Of a stretch of 64,000 nucleotides of DNA, positions 49,100 through 60,090 are shown piece after piece. The stretch comes from Amphimedon queenslandica (taxonomy: Eukaryota > Porifera > Demospongiae > Haplosclerida > Niphatidae): contig NW_003546390.1 in NCBI RefSeq assembly GCF_000090795.2, positions 42,393 through 106,392 of the forward strand, given 5' to 3'. The notes beneath the pieces were generated by a model. It made no database searches and had not been told where the DNA came from. It saw only the letters and a list, made by a program, of their open reading frames with translations. Every line of letters starts with the position of its first letter. Position 1 is the first letter of the stretch. A program made the translations under genes and the position numbers.

Positions 49100-52000
49100 T
49101 TACAGTGACAGATCATACAAGATGCTATCCCTGGCCATTACATGTGACCTGCGGCTAACGTTCAAATCCTTTGGCTCCATCTTCTCTCTTATCAGCTGGT
49201 GATTCTCTGACATGGTGACATTCACATAGAACTCATCGCTGCTACCGGAAACACTCTTTTTTATTTTCTTACAAAAGCAAATCTTTCTAAGAAACGTCCA
49301 AACTCCAAACACCGCATAGCAAGCCACAGGTATCAGACAGAGACAGTATACCACTAATATCAGCATTCTTGATGTGCTTTTACCAGCTGTCTCATTAGTT
49401 ATGACCTCCACATTCCTCTGATCGCAGACAATGCTACATAATATTTGTAAATCAACCAGCAAAAGAGTATCGATAACATTGAGCCATTTAATTGAATAAG
49501 GTTGGAAAACAAAGTGAGCCACAGTAGCCCCAATCAATACAGCAGCCCCCAAAGAGAAGCTGGCTGGATACGTTATTAGTGGAGTTGATACTATCCATGT
49601 TCCAAAATAAAGTGAGCAGCACCAGCGCCATTTGTCTTTATAGCAGGACTGGCAGACATCAAGTACTGCCTTCATACGTACAGTATTGAACCTCTTAGTC
49701 TTCGCTAGAAATGGTGACAGTATCATGAAGATGATCACGATATAAAGAGAGACATAAATTGGGATGACCAGCAGCCATATAAAGGTATAGTTTGAGACGA
49801 TGTTGACATTGGGGTCAATGAAATATGTCATTCTGTTACCAAACCTTAACGGGAGGAGTAAACTGTTGCTTGTCCTGGCTAGTGACCAGAAAGTAACGAG
49901 TGCCAATAAACAAATAACTTGAAGTGGATTATCGAACATTTTATTGGAGTAACGTGGGCAGCAGTTAGTGATTATAACTATACTGACTATCATTGCTATG
50001 ATGACAAGAGGACCAATGTAGTTCAACAGCTGCTGCCCTACACCAGTAGATATTGGAGTACAGGCTGGTATGTACCCTAAGATGCTGTTATCCAGGATAA
50101 AGAGGGAGAGTATGGAAAAGTACACCTCCAGTGGTTCAAATGCCTCGTAAGCACCAAAAGGCTCCAATCGTCCAAAGGCAATGAATATGAGAGGTCCCAG
50201 GGATATCCCAAAGGTGAGGCCTCCTTTAAACTTTATAATACCAATCCAGACCAGTCCAACGATAACGTTTATTATAATGGCGAGTAGGATGAGACCCAGC
50301 AGATTCCAACCACAGTTAGCACCTTTGACGCACTGTACCCCAAGGTATGTGAAATGGTAGCCATCCCTACACTCTTTACATTGTTTCTTACCTTTATTGA
50401 AGAGGCACTGCTCATCTTGAGCCTCAGGAAGAGAAACAAACGTCAAGGACTCCTCATTCTTTATCTGGCATCTACTCCCGCTCAGACAGTATGGATAATA
50501 GCACAGGTGAATAATGAAATTATGATCAGTATCATTATTGCCATTATCCTCTTCCTTACCAAACCAGTTCCCAGCTTTAATGCATGCTTCACCTTCCACT
50601 AAAGAGCACTGGTAATACTTAGGATCACAGACACTCTCACTGCAGCATTTGCAAGTTGCAGTGACACTGTCAAAGAAGAATCCTAACGGACAGTCCGTAA
50701 CGTCAATCGTTAAAGTTTTATGAGAGTCTTGACAGATGAGGTGGAGTTGTATATCATCAAATGCATCAGATATGTTCCTGTTGATAGTAAGGTCTGTTGT
50801 GACTGTACTCTCTTTCTCAAGCAGCTGCACTTTTGACCCAGAAAGAGGTAATATCTGTGACGGACATACACGTCCATTGCATGTTAGGTATACGGTAGCT
50901 TCACAGATTGCAGTAGAAGTACTCTTAAAACGAATGAATTGTCCAGGGAATACACTAATACGAGATTGACTTCCATCAATACTTGAAATATGAACATCAT
51001 AATAGAGTTGAGAGGTGTAGCTAGTGAGCGTACAGTTACCTGTAGGTAGTGAAGGACCATAGTCAAATAAAACGTCATTTCCTTTGGTCAAGGCAGAGTT
51101 GTTTACAAAGCTAATATTTCCCAGTTCAAAAATGGAGCATGGTATCTCATCAATTGCTGATAGGTCAATGTATACAGCCCCACCTAGTAATGCAACATTT
51201 GAATTAAATTCGACTGTTGCTGTGTCTTCTATCTCAAAGACAGAAGTCAAGCCATCCTTTATGAAACTGAGAGAAAGGCCACCTCCTTTTAGTGCTGTGT
51301 TATTTCTTATCGTTATGCTGCTCCATTCTTCAAATGTTAGATAAGAATTTGAACCTTTGAGAGCAGTTCCGACATTATCCTCAATGATAATGTCTCCATA
51401 AAAACTAACCTGTGAGTTCTCAACACTGATCAACTGAGACGTTGAGAACAAAGAGACATAAGCTCTGATAGACCTGATATTGACGTCTGATATATCAATA
51501 CGTCTGATATATCAATACGTTTGACTATACCTGAATTAACGAATACGCTACCTTTAGACTCCTCAAAGCTGCTGTTTGAAATGGTTAACTGTGCTAGCAA
51601 AAATTTAACACTGACAGCTATAGCTGTGTTGTCATAAAATACAGAGTTTTCCAATTCCACTGTGCTCTTGGTGGAATCAGTATCAATGCTGATTAGACTG
51701 TTGTCAGACTCGAAATGATTCTGATGAAATGAAAGATGAGAAAGATAGACCTTACACTTATTTGATGCTATAGAGATGACAGATGTGAATAGATGATCAC
51801 TTTTAGTAAAAGAACAACCAGTAACAATTATCTGTATCAATTCCTCTAACCTGTTTGAAATAAATAAAGCTGCAGGGGCTGTCATTTCTAATTTACCGTC
51901 AGTAAGAATCTCACTATCAGTGAAATGACAATTGCTAATCGTGATATACTGACTGTGTGTTGAGATTTTGCTTATGAAGTTATCCGTTAGTTGTGCCAGG

Positions 52001-52680
52001 GAATGATTGAACATTGTTTTTGACATATAGACTGATGGAGCTGTCAGCTCTAATAGTGCTCTGTCAAAATGATTAGCAGTGAAGGAGGAAGAGATGATGG
52101 TGATATTCTTCCTGATATTTGTCATCTTCCAGTCACTGCTTTTGGTGACAAAGGAATTAATCATGATAAAATTTTGAAAAGCGTTAATAATGACTGATTT
52201 TTGAATGACTGCTTTCCTTTTTACGTTAAAATCAAAAGTTAAATTGGAAATAATAATATTACCACTGTTGTGTTTGGACTTTAGCTCTAAGACAGGAGAT
52301 AATACAGTGGTTGTGAATATAGTCACTGATCCATCTCCACATAAAATCAGACAAGAGAAATCAATATCAAATGTCACTCGAATCACTGATGATATCAACT
52401 GATCACTTGATATCAACACTAGCCATGTTGTATTAGTAGTACTGGCCTGAAGATTAATCTGATTCAATGTATAGTTAAGAGACTTACAAGATACAGAGTC
52501 ATCAGTGATACAATGAGGTCCATCAGTTCCATTGATACTAATACTGATGATACGTACTGGGTCTCTTGTACAGAAAGAGTCTTCTTCTAGTATCGACTGA
52601 CAGTGAGAAGCTGGTGTAGTAGAAACTGGTAGGAATAGAGTGGAACTTAAAAAGAGGAGGAGAATCAGGAATCTCTTCAT
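49100..52680 (-). CDS. Large membrane protein: beta-helix-like ectodomain, Cys-rich region, multi-pass C-terminus; frame broken once
   Basis: Starts at 52680 with a signal peptide (MKRFLILLLFLSSTLFLPVS). A long ectodomain has repeated Asn/Ile/Ser-rich strands (NIIISNLTFDFN, ITISNCHFTDSE, VELENSVFYDNTAI, SITIRNNTALKGGGLSLSF), typical of right-handed parallel beta-helix or Pmp-like repeats. A Cys-rich part follows (DCPLGFFFDS...CKCCSESVCDPKYYQCS, CKECRDGYHF), then about seven hydrophobic segments from about 50290 down to 49290 (LLGLILLAIIINVIVGLVWI, LVIIAMIVSIVIIT, WLLVIPIYVSLYIVIIFMIL). The cytosolic end is short. No named family recognised. The frame changes at 51486-51519, where a 17-base unit is present twice. 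This could be a real lesion, an allele, or a sequence error. Confidence 0.7.
51486..51519. repeat. Tandem 17-base duplication inside coding sequence
   Basis: TCTGATATATCAATACG occurs twice in a row. Seventeen is not a multiple of three, and the two long open frames of the gene at 49100-52680 meet exactly here. Confidence 0.9.
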
Positions 52681-52824
52681 GACTGATTGTAAGCAAGAGG
52701 ACAGTTGAATTGACAGCACATCAATAACTACTATAACCACACCATGTACTATGGAAGCTGTTGCATACTTCAAGTGTACATCTTCATGAGTCACCAGATA
52801 AAGAGTGTGACACTGTGTATTCAT

Positions 52825-52995
52825 GGTCTTGTGTTGTGTAGAAAGGTTGAGCTGATTCTGATCAAGTTTAGATTTTTTTACAAATCTTTAAGTTGTTTCG
52901 AAATTGGACCAAAGTCCCTGTACACAATACAGCTAGGGTCAGGAGCAAAAATTTGTCAAAAATGAAAAGGAGAGAATGCTCCATTTTCTAATTAT
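52825..52995. repeat. Degenerate satellite copy between divergent genes
   Basis: GTTGTGTAGAAAGGTTGAGC, TGATTCTGATCAAGTTTAGA and TCCATTTTCTAATTATTTTG mark the dispersed satellite in reverse orientation. The palindrome core is decayed (CTGTACACAATACAG). It lies in the promoter region shared by the beta-helix gene and the Ig receptor. Confidence 0.75.
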
Positions 52996-53157
52996 TTTGA
53001 CATATTTACAAGTCTGTGATGAGTGACACTTGATGTCTCATGTGGTGGTTAGCATGACTCGTGTTGCTTGAAGTATTTAGCACTTATTAAACCAGGGCCC
53101 TGTGAATGTACTTAGAGCTGCCATCTTGTTCCAATAATAGCCTCTCTCTTCTTGTCA

Positions 53158-54302
53158 ATGACTGCTGTACTGATGAACAATTTAATTGTAATATTCTCTG
53201 CTGCTTTAATCTTTTTCCAGATACAAAACTGTAAGTATTTTGAGGTTAATGTATAAAGAATATTATTATTAACAGGTAGTCCTGTATCTGCTCCAATGGA
53301 AGATATTGTATTTAAGGATGGTAGTATCAGTGTAGTGACATTAGGACCAGATAACATTGAGTCTTCAATCAGTATCAACTGTACTGTACTCAATAATGGA
53401 TCATTTCAGTTGGACTGGTTACATAATGATCAGCAATTATTCGGTGATAGGGTCATGATTGATATAACTAGAAGATCAACAAAGTTACAAATAACTAACA
53501 TATCATTCCATGATGAAGGAGTCTACACCTGTATAGTGTACCGCCAAAATGACCCACGGGAATATCAAAAGAACTTTAAAGTTGAATTAAAAGGTGAGAT
53601 CCAATAATAAAAGAAATTTTTCACTTTCTCTTTATCATAGCTACATTAAGAAGTCACCCGACCGCTAGCAGCTGTCACGATAACATTGGATTGAGCTGTG
53701 AGATGAGTGGCTACCTCAGACCAGAAATAAAATGGATGGAAAACAATACTAAAACTATATCCAACAGCGAGCAATACACTGTACTAACAACTGCAGGTAG
53801 GAACCAGACCTCCATTAATACTAAAGGAGATTCCTCTACCAGTGTAGTAAGCATACTCTCCATTCATGATCCGTTAAAAGTTAAAGACTCTTCCTTCACC
53901 TGTTCAGTACCTGGTACTGATCTAAACATTACTCTACCTTTTACACTAAATACCTCAACACATCACGAGGATTTAACGTCCATTGTCCCTCCATTGTCCA
54001 CCAGTCCTTCGTCCAGTAGTCCAGTGTCCACTGTTCTAGTTACGCTATTGTCCATATTGGGTTTAGTGACAATACTCCTGTGTATTTCTGTACTGTCTCT
54101 TGTAACGGCAACTTTTTACTGCAAAAGTAAAGAGACTAGAAAAGAAGTTCCGTCAAACATAGTTGGAGGTACCCTACAGTCGGTGATACTAACAAATAAT
54201 GCAGCATACTCCAGTGCACTGACGGGTAATGTTGAAACTGAGACGATATACGAAGAGATAAAGACGTCACAAGATGAAGATTATGATGATGGATACATTT
54301 AG
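53158..54302 (+). CDS. Kinase-less two-Ig membrane receptor with YEEI tail
   Basis: Three exons: 53158-53240 (signal, MTAVLMNNLIVIFSAALIFF; MNNLIV at 53173 is an alternative start), 53276-53593 (SPVSAPMEDIVFKDGS, Ig 1 with INCTVL...DEGVYTCIVY) and about 53641-54302 (Ig 2 with LSCEMSGYLRPEIKW...SSFTCSVPG). A Ser/Thr/Pro stalk, membrane helix (LLSILGLVTILLCISVLSLV) and short tail follow. The tail carries TIYEEIKTSQDEDYDDGYI: YEEI is the classic Src-family SH2 ligand when phosphorylated, and two further tyrosines follow. No kinase domain. Exon 2 begins almost identically to the Ig exon of RTK4 on the other strand. Confidence 0.85.
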
Positions 54303-54622
54303 TTAGAAAAATGAACAAAACTTTAAGTATCTGAGAAAACATTGTATTTGCAAGTATGAAACTATTTAATCATTGCATACTTTAGATAGCGGTAGTTTAA
54401 GTTCCATAAACTTCACCTGTAAATGATGTTATCTATTGCTAGCTGTAGTGTGTACGACAGTTTGTAACTAATGGCAAACAAAGTAGCCATTGTTTGGACA
54501 ACTATTACTTCTTTAGTTAAAATAAACTTTATAAACATCTCTCGTCCTCCCCTAAACATACCTCTGCCTCCTTTGTCCCTCCCCTCTCTCTCTTCTGAAA
54601 GAAGAAAGAAGATCTGTACCTG

Positions 54623-54796
54623 ATGGCTATCACCATTAGTGTTGAGGTAGTCCTCATTATTTTAGCTTTGGGCATCCTTTTCTTTAAGTTTGGACTCATC
54701 ACTTGCCTAGTCTACAGATACTGCAAGAAAGTGAAGGAGACAGAGACTGGGGCCCTCCCTCAAAATGAAAGCAGTAGATATGAACTGATGGTGTGA
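54623..54796 (+). CDS. Small transmembrane protein or alternative terminal TM exon
   Basis: 57-codon frame MAITISVEVVLIILALGILF...TCLVYRYCKKVKETETGALP...SSRYELMV-stop: one membrane helix, a basic stop-transfer, and a tail with YELM (a YxxM motif, as bound by PI3K p85 SH2 when phosphorylated). A polypyrimidine tract at about 54570-54596 followed by AG dinucleotides lies just upstream, and the frame is open back into it (EDLYL before M). It may therefore be a terminal exon of the preceding Ig receptor rather than a separate gene. Short length keeps confidence moderate. Confidence 0.5.
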   Translation: MAITISVEVVLIILALGILFFKFGLITCLVYRYCKKVKETETGALPQNESSRYELMV

Positions 54797-55011
54797 AATC
54801 TTCTCAAGTAGTAGGAGGGTAATCCTTCTAATGTGATACAGTCTCTAAGTATTTCTTACAACTACTGTACATAATTTCTCAACTAATTTTATTAAAAAAC
54901 TATTGAAAACTTTTTATACAAATGATGCATTTAAGGGTGAAATGGTGAATTCAAAAAAATAATAAAAAAATAATAAAATAAAAATAATAAAAATAATGTA
55001 TGCATTTTCAG

Positions 55012-56540
55012 TTAATGATACAGTGTTGAGAGTCTTTTGTGTAGTTCTTCAAAACTTGGTCTATCGACAGCTCTGGGTCTCCAACAGGACGTCATGATGT
55101 GGTACAAGTCGGTTTGGCAACACTCTGGTTTATCTAAAACCTTTAGACTCCCATTTAAAGCTCCTTCAATGATCTGCTTATCTTTCATGTTAGTGTATGG
55201 TCGCTCCAAACATAAATTGAACATTTCCCAGAGAGTCACTCCAAATCCCCACACATCCGATTTCTCAGAGAAACGACCGTAAAAGCATTCCGGAGCCATC
55301 CAGCGAATCGGTAAAATGGCCGCCCCGGTTAACCTGTAATAGCACGAGTCGTATAAGTTCTTGCTGAGTCCAAAATCAGCAACTTTCACGAGAAAATTAT
55401 CACCAACAAGACAATTTCTAGCAGCCAAGTCTCGGTGAATGAACTTGCAGGAAGAAAGGTACCTCATGGCGTCAGCAATCTGGAGGGACATGTCGACTAG
55501 CTTGTAATAAGAAAGGGTTTTATTGTAAGTTTCCTGTCCCATATTAACGGACTTGTAACACTGAAGGAAGGTCTGTAGGTCACCATTCTTCATGAACTCT
55601 AACATTATGAACTTCTCTTCTCTCCAGCAAACTGCCAGGATCTGGACTACGTTCCTGTGTCTCAGTCTCGACATGTACTTTACTTCTTTTTGGAAACATT
55701 TTAAATCTTTTTCGGTTGCATTTTGGTTGAGGAACTTCACGGCAACTTCATGAGACCTGGTTCTATCAGAATCAGTCCCAATGCCAATATCAGCGGCACT
55801 GAGACCCCTTGTGTGGGCTAAATGCACTTGTCCAAATTGGCCCATTCCAAGAGTACCATCAGTGACAATGTTGGACGGTTCAATCTCAATAATGGTCAAG
55901 TTTAAACTAGAGCTGGTACTATTGGACCTGGTGTATAATGGCGGACTATAGTTGGAATCCTTTTCATAATCAATATGGGCCTCTGAATATGTCCGTAGAA
56001 TTTGAGCTCCGTTATTGAAGAGAGAGGGAACTTCAAGAGAATAACAGGTTCCCTTGAGAGGTAGGTGTGGCTTCAGAAGCTCCTCCCTCCCCGTTTGTTG
56101 GCTGCTAGTTCCACCATTACCATAATCATATTCATCACTAACACGAGGAGAAGGAATTGAAGTTACGCTTTCTGGTGAGTCAACTCCACCATCTTCCATC
56201 CGAAGACAATGATAATGTTGATTGGTTTCCATGCCAACAATATCATGGGATATCGTAACCAAAGGGGCGTGTCTCTCCACATGATAGGAGGGACTTGTTA
56301 CTGTCGTCTTTTCTGCTGACTCGACACAATAAGGAGCTTCGTTAGCGATGGTCTTCTCTTCAGTTGAAAGGACTTCATCAACTGATTCCGTTCTCTTCTT
56401 GTATCTAATGCAAACTATTAGAAGAACAATGAAAAGGACACCGACAAATAGTGCCAACACTAAAGCAACCACTAGGATATGTATGTTCCTTTCCGTTAGC
56501 TTGAGGGAATTGTCCAATGAAGTGTCGGACATTTTTATAT
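55012..56540 (-). CDS. Receptor tyrosine kinase module 3 (TM + kinase exon, ectodomain not found)
   Basis: One exon with a phase-1 acceptor at 56540: DIKMSDTSLDNSLKL, membrane helix (ILVVALVLALFVGVLFIVLL), juxtamembrane part with several tyrosines (YCVESAEKT, YDYGNGG, HIDYEKDSNY), and a kinase: GMGQFGQVHLA, VAVKFLN, FIHRDLAARNCLVG, ADFGLSKNLYDSCYYRLTG, LPIRWMAPECFYG, SDVWGFGVTLWEMF; ends RLSTLYH. All catalytic residues are present. The canonical APE-type APEC is kept here, unlike RTK1 and RTK2. Upstream for 3.5 kb I find no signal peptide or Ig exon on this strand, so the ectodomain is missing, very diverged or supplied from elsewhere. Confidence 0.83.
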
Positions 56541-56599
56541 CTATAAAAAGAAATAATAATAATAAGAATAGTAAAATTATTATTTTAAAGTGCTGGTTT

Positions 56600-57030
56600 A
56601 GCAACTTAAAAAATTCGTAAAAAATCCAATTGTGATCGGAATCAGCTCAAACTTTCTATGCAACATAAGTACATGTATATGTATCAGAAAATGTAATAAA
56701 AATCGAGAATTCTTTACTTTCCATTTTGGGCAAAATTTGGCTCACGAACCTGTACTATAGTACAGGGACTTTTGTCCGATTTTGGAGCAACTTAAAAAAA
56801 TCATAAAAAAATGCAAACTTGATCGGAATCAGCTCAAACTTTCTACGCAACATAAGTACATGTATATGTATCAGGAAATGTAATAAAAATGGAGAATTCT
56901 CAACTTTTCATTTTTGGCAAAATTTGGCTCATGACCCTGTACTATAGTACAGAGACATTTGTCCAATTTTGGAGCAAATTTGTAAATAATCAGAATCAGC
57001 TCAAACTTCCTACACAACATTACTGGTTAC
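56600..57030. repeat. Satellite, two and a half monomers of about 185 bases, with palindromes
   Basis: TCGGAATCAGCTCAAACTTT recurs at about 56637 and 56822, and a weaker form near 56990. Palindromes centred on TGTACTATAGTACA lie at 56749-56766 and 56937-56952. It is the same family as the 10.4 kb array, but the palindromic subfamily. Confidence 0.87.
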
Positions 57031-60000
57031 TAAACAACATTATTAATACACTCCCACACGTCAGGGCTGGGTGGGTTACAAGCAGTTTCATTGTTGTTTT
57101 TATTAATAATTAATGAGAGTCCAATCAGAGGGTGTGGTGTGCTATACGCCCACTCTAATCATATATGGACGTTGTTTGTGAGAGATAACATAACCTAAAC
57201 ACTATGGTGTTATTTTACTATTATCTACTCTTGATACCAGTAGTAGGGGGACTTGTTAGTCTACAGATGTTACAGTTTTTATGTATTAATATAATGAATC
57301 AATATGAGTTTAGGAGAGACATGATGTCAAACAATAAAGATACTCCTTCTTGCTATGACTAATGGTCAAATGGTGTGTGCTACACGATAGATTAGGGCAG
57401 ACTTAAATATTTAGACTGAGTGTCTTGTGTTGGCAAATTAACATTAAAATAATTTGTAATATTGTGACTTGGAAATCAATTCCCATCTCTTTGCATTAAT
57501 CCTTAAATAATACATCATGAAATATACTGTGACAGTAACAATAGTAACACTACTATCAGAATGATATACATAACGTCACGATGCCAGTTGGTGACACGCA
57601 CTAATGTTATTATAAAAATTAAAGGAAGTTCTTACAGCATTAGTGCTAAAGGAAATCATACCAATCATTGGAGAGTAGTGGGTCTAATCTCATATGCAGA
57701 TATTATGATAATAACAGAATCATGTACTGTTGGGCCAATACCAGACTCTATTGTAGACTGAGATTAGTTCTAAATTAAGTAAATGAATTGCAGGTACAGA
57801 CGTGAGGTCATGCCGTACCAGTCTTGCTAATAGTGTCACCAGGCTACTGCATAGTGTAGCGGTCACATCACTCCTTATAATAAGAAGAAGAATTGTGTGA
57901 CAGTTCCAATAAACACAAATTGTCCTACCACACACAGTCTTTGTGCTCTAATGACTACAAGACTAGTTAAAATAACAATAATAGCTATCATTTAATGAAT
58001 GAGAGCATTAAAACCAACAGTTAAGATCACGTATTAACTCATGGACCAACTTCCTAACTAAATGCCTCTTAATGATAGCCCTAGGCAGCCATAGATGAAT
58101 ATGGCAGACAACAGGTCCTCATTATCCCAATTTGTACTTCATTAGTGAAGGCTTGGCTGGGTCACTGGAGGAATTCTCATACCAGAGGAGCTAGTTAACT
58201 CAAGAATTAGCCTACATGCTAATACATGCCTTATATGTAGAGTACACACAAATATCTTCCTAACAACATTAGTGCCTTCTTTAAAGGCTTTACTGCTGAC
58301 CGGACTTGTTGTTGAGTTCAATGGGGACTGTCTCTCACTGTTTGCATTGTTCCCTAATAGTCAGACTAAGGCAAGAAAAACACTCATTGTTTCCCTCTAG
58401 TTTCAGACTAACAGGCTATATACTTGTACTTCGACAATAAATAGGGAGATATTTGTGAAATGGGTTGGTGTTACTCTTCGTTTTAATTGGGAAAAAATAA
58501 TAAGAATTCTCTTTCTTAATCTTCCATCAAAAGCATAACAGCTTCTAGTGACAATGAGGTTAACAGCAACTCACAAAGGAAGATGACTACATGCTTTATA
58601 CAAAGCAGTGTCTCTGGCCCATTGGAATCAATTACTATTAAACGTGGGGTGGCCCATGGCAAGGCAGGGTAGGGCAAGGCAAGTTATGGTACGTAATTAA
58701 TTGTTGCTGAATAAACCAATGCAACAATATGTGACTGGTCACTCCTACACAGAGTCACATACACTCACTGAATTCTATAGCCCATAGCTGCTGATATGTA
58801 GCCTAACAATCACTGAAGCTCATGTGGTAGTAGGGGGAATGAATCTTGTAGTTTTGATGTACTAGCAATGTTAGCAAGGAATGAGGGACTGGGTTATAAA
58901 TTCCTTTTGTTATTGATCAGTGTTGTTCTGTAGATAGGGACACATGTTCTTTTAAAAGATGCTCTGGTTGTCTTTGTTGTGAAACAAAGGCTAAGATCAG
59001 AAAGGGCTTTTTCTCAGAATCTTAATATCATCTCAATATCACAATGAGGAAACTATGCACACACACACACACTCATTGTGATATCATCATGAGAACTTAC
59101 TATAACTTAAAAGGCTAACATATAAATGATACACACACTGTCATGAGTCATTATACTCCCACACTACAGACCACCTCACAGGAGGACAAGTTGTATGGAT
59201 CAGTAAACAGGGTTGAGTAGTACACTGACTACAAGCCAAGAGGATATCAGGTTGCATGAGCTCAAGGAACTAGTTGCAATATGCAGACAGTCATAGTTAC
59301 TATACAGCATCAATGTGTGGCCTCATTGAGCAGCTTACACTGCAACATTGTTAGAGGGGCAAGGTTGCTACTGCTAACATTAAATGTTTGCTGATGCTAA
59401 AATGAAGTTTACTTTGGATAAATCAGTAATTAGTTTAAATACACAAGCACTGGAGCATTGTTGTTTATCATAGCACATATGGTGGAGCTAGGGCAGCAGG
59501 CAAACAACAATGGCGTTTAAAAATAAAATAATACAAATAAACATGTGCAAGAGATGATGTACTACTATAAACTATGCAGATCCACAGCAAATGAATGAAT
59601 TGAAATTACTTCAATTTATTGCACTAATTATTACAAAATGGCTACACAATTTAGACCCAAATATCCCTCCTATTTCATCAACTTACCTCAGTCCACTGTA
59701 GCTGCAAAGAAGGAGGACTATTTCTTGAGGTATTCTTTGTTCTGGTCAGCTGGAACGAGGCACCAAAAACGAGTGGATGATCTGTTTTTGGCCTTCGCTG
59801 TTTGGAGCCTTTTCCTTTTCAATCATCATCGGCTTCATAATGCTGGGAAAGGAAGTGCGTCATAATGAAAGGAAGCCTGACCGCATTATCATGAAATTAC
59901 TTGAAATTCAAATAATTTTAGGAAGGACATACACCACAGCATCACACTCGACTTTAAAACTACAATAAAACTTAAGATAATTATCATAAAATTTTTAAAC

Positions 60001-60060
60001 ATTATTTATTGTTCTAAAACTATAGAATCTCTACAGTGTAAATTATTTATTAAAAGTGTA
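57031..60060. other. 3 kb region without recognised genes
   Basis: No domain, RNA gene or repeat array recognised. Short frames at 57561-57761 and 59638-59865 (plus) lack support. A brief (AC)n run lies near 59058. It may contain diverged 5' exons of RTK3. Confidence 0.4.
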
Positions 60061-60090
60061 GTGAAAGAAAGGAGGATCTAATCTACTCTA

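Noticed and set aside
53112-53393. Minus frame opposite the Ig receptor exon
   Set aside because: Antisense of a well-supported Ig exon.
57561-57761. 66-codon plus frame
   Set aside because: No domain, no splice support, average composition; not distinguishable from chance.
59638-59968. Overlapping plus frames with a hydrophobic stretch (FSFSIIIGFIMLG)
   Set aside because: Looked like a small one-helix mitochondrial subunit, but the two frames could not be joined with a believable intron and no family was recognised.
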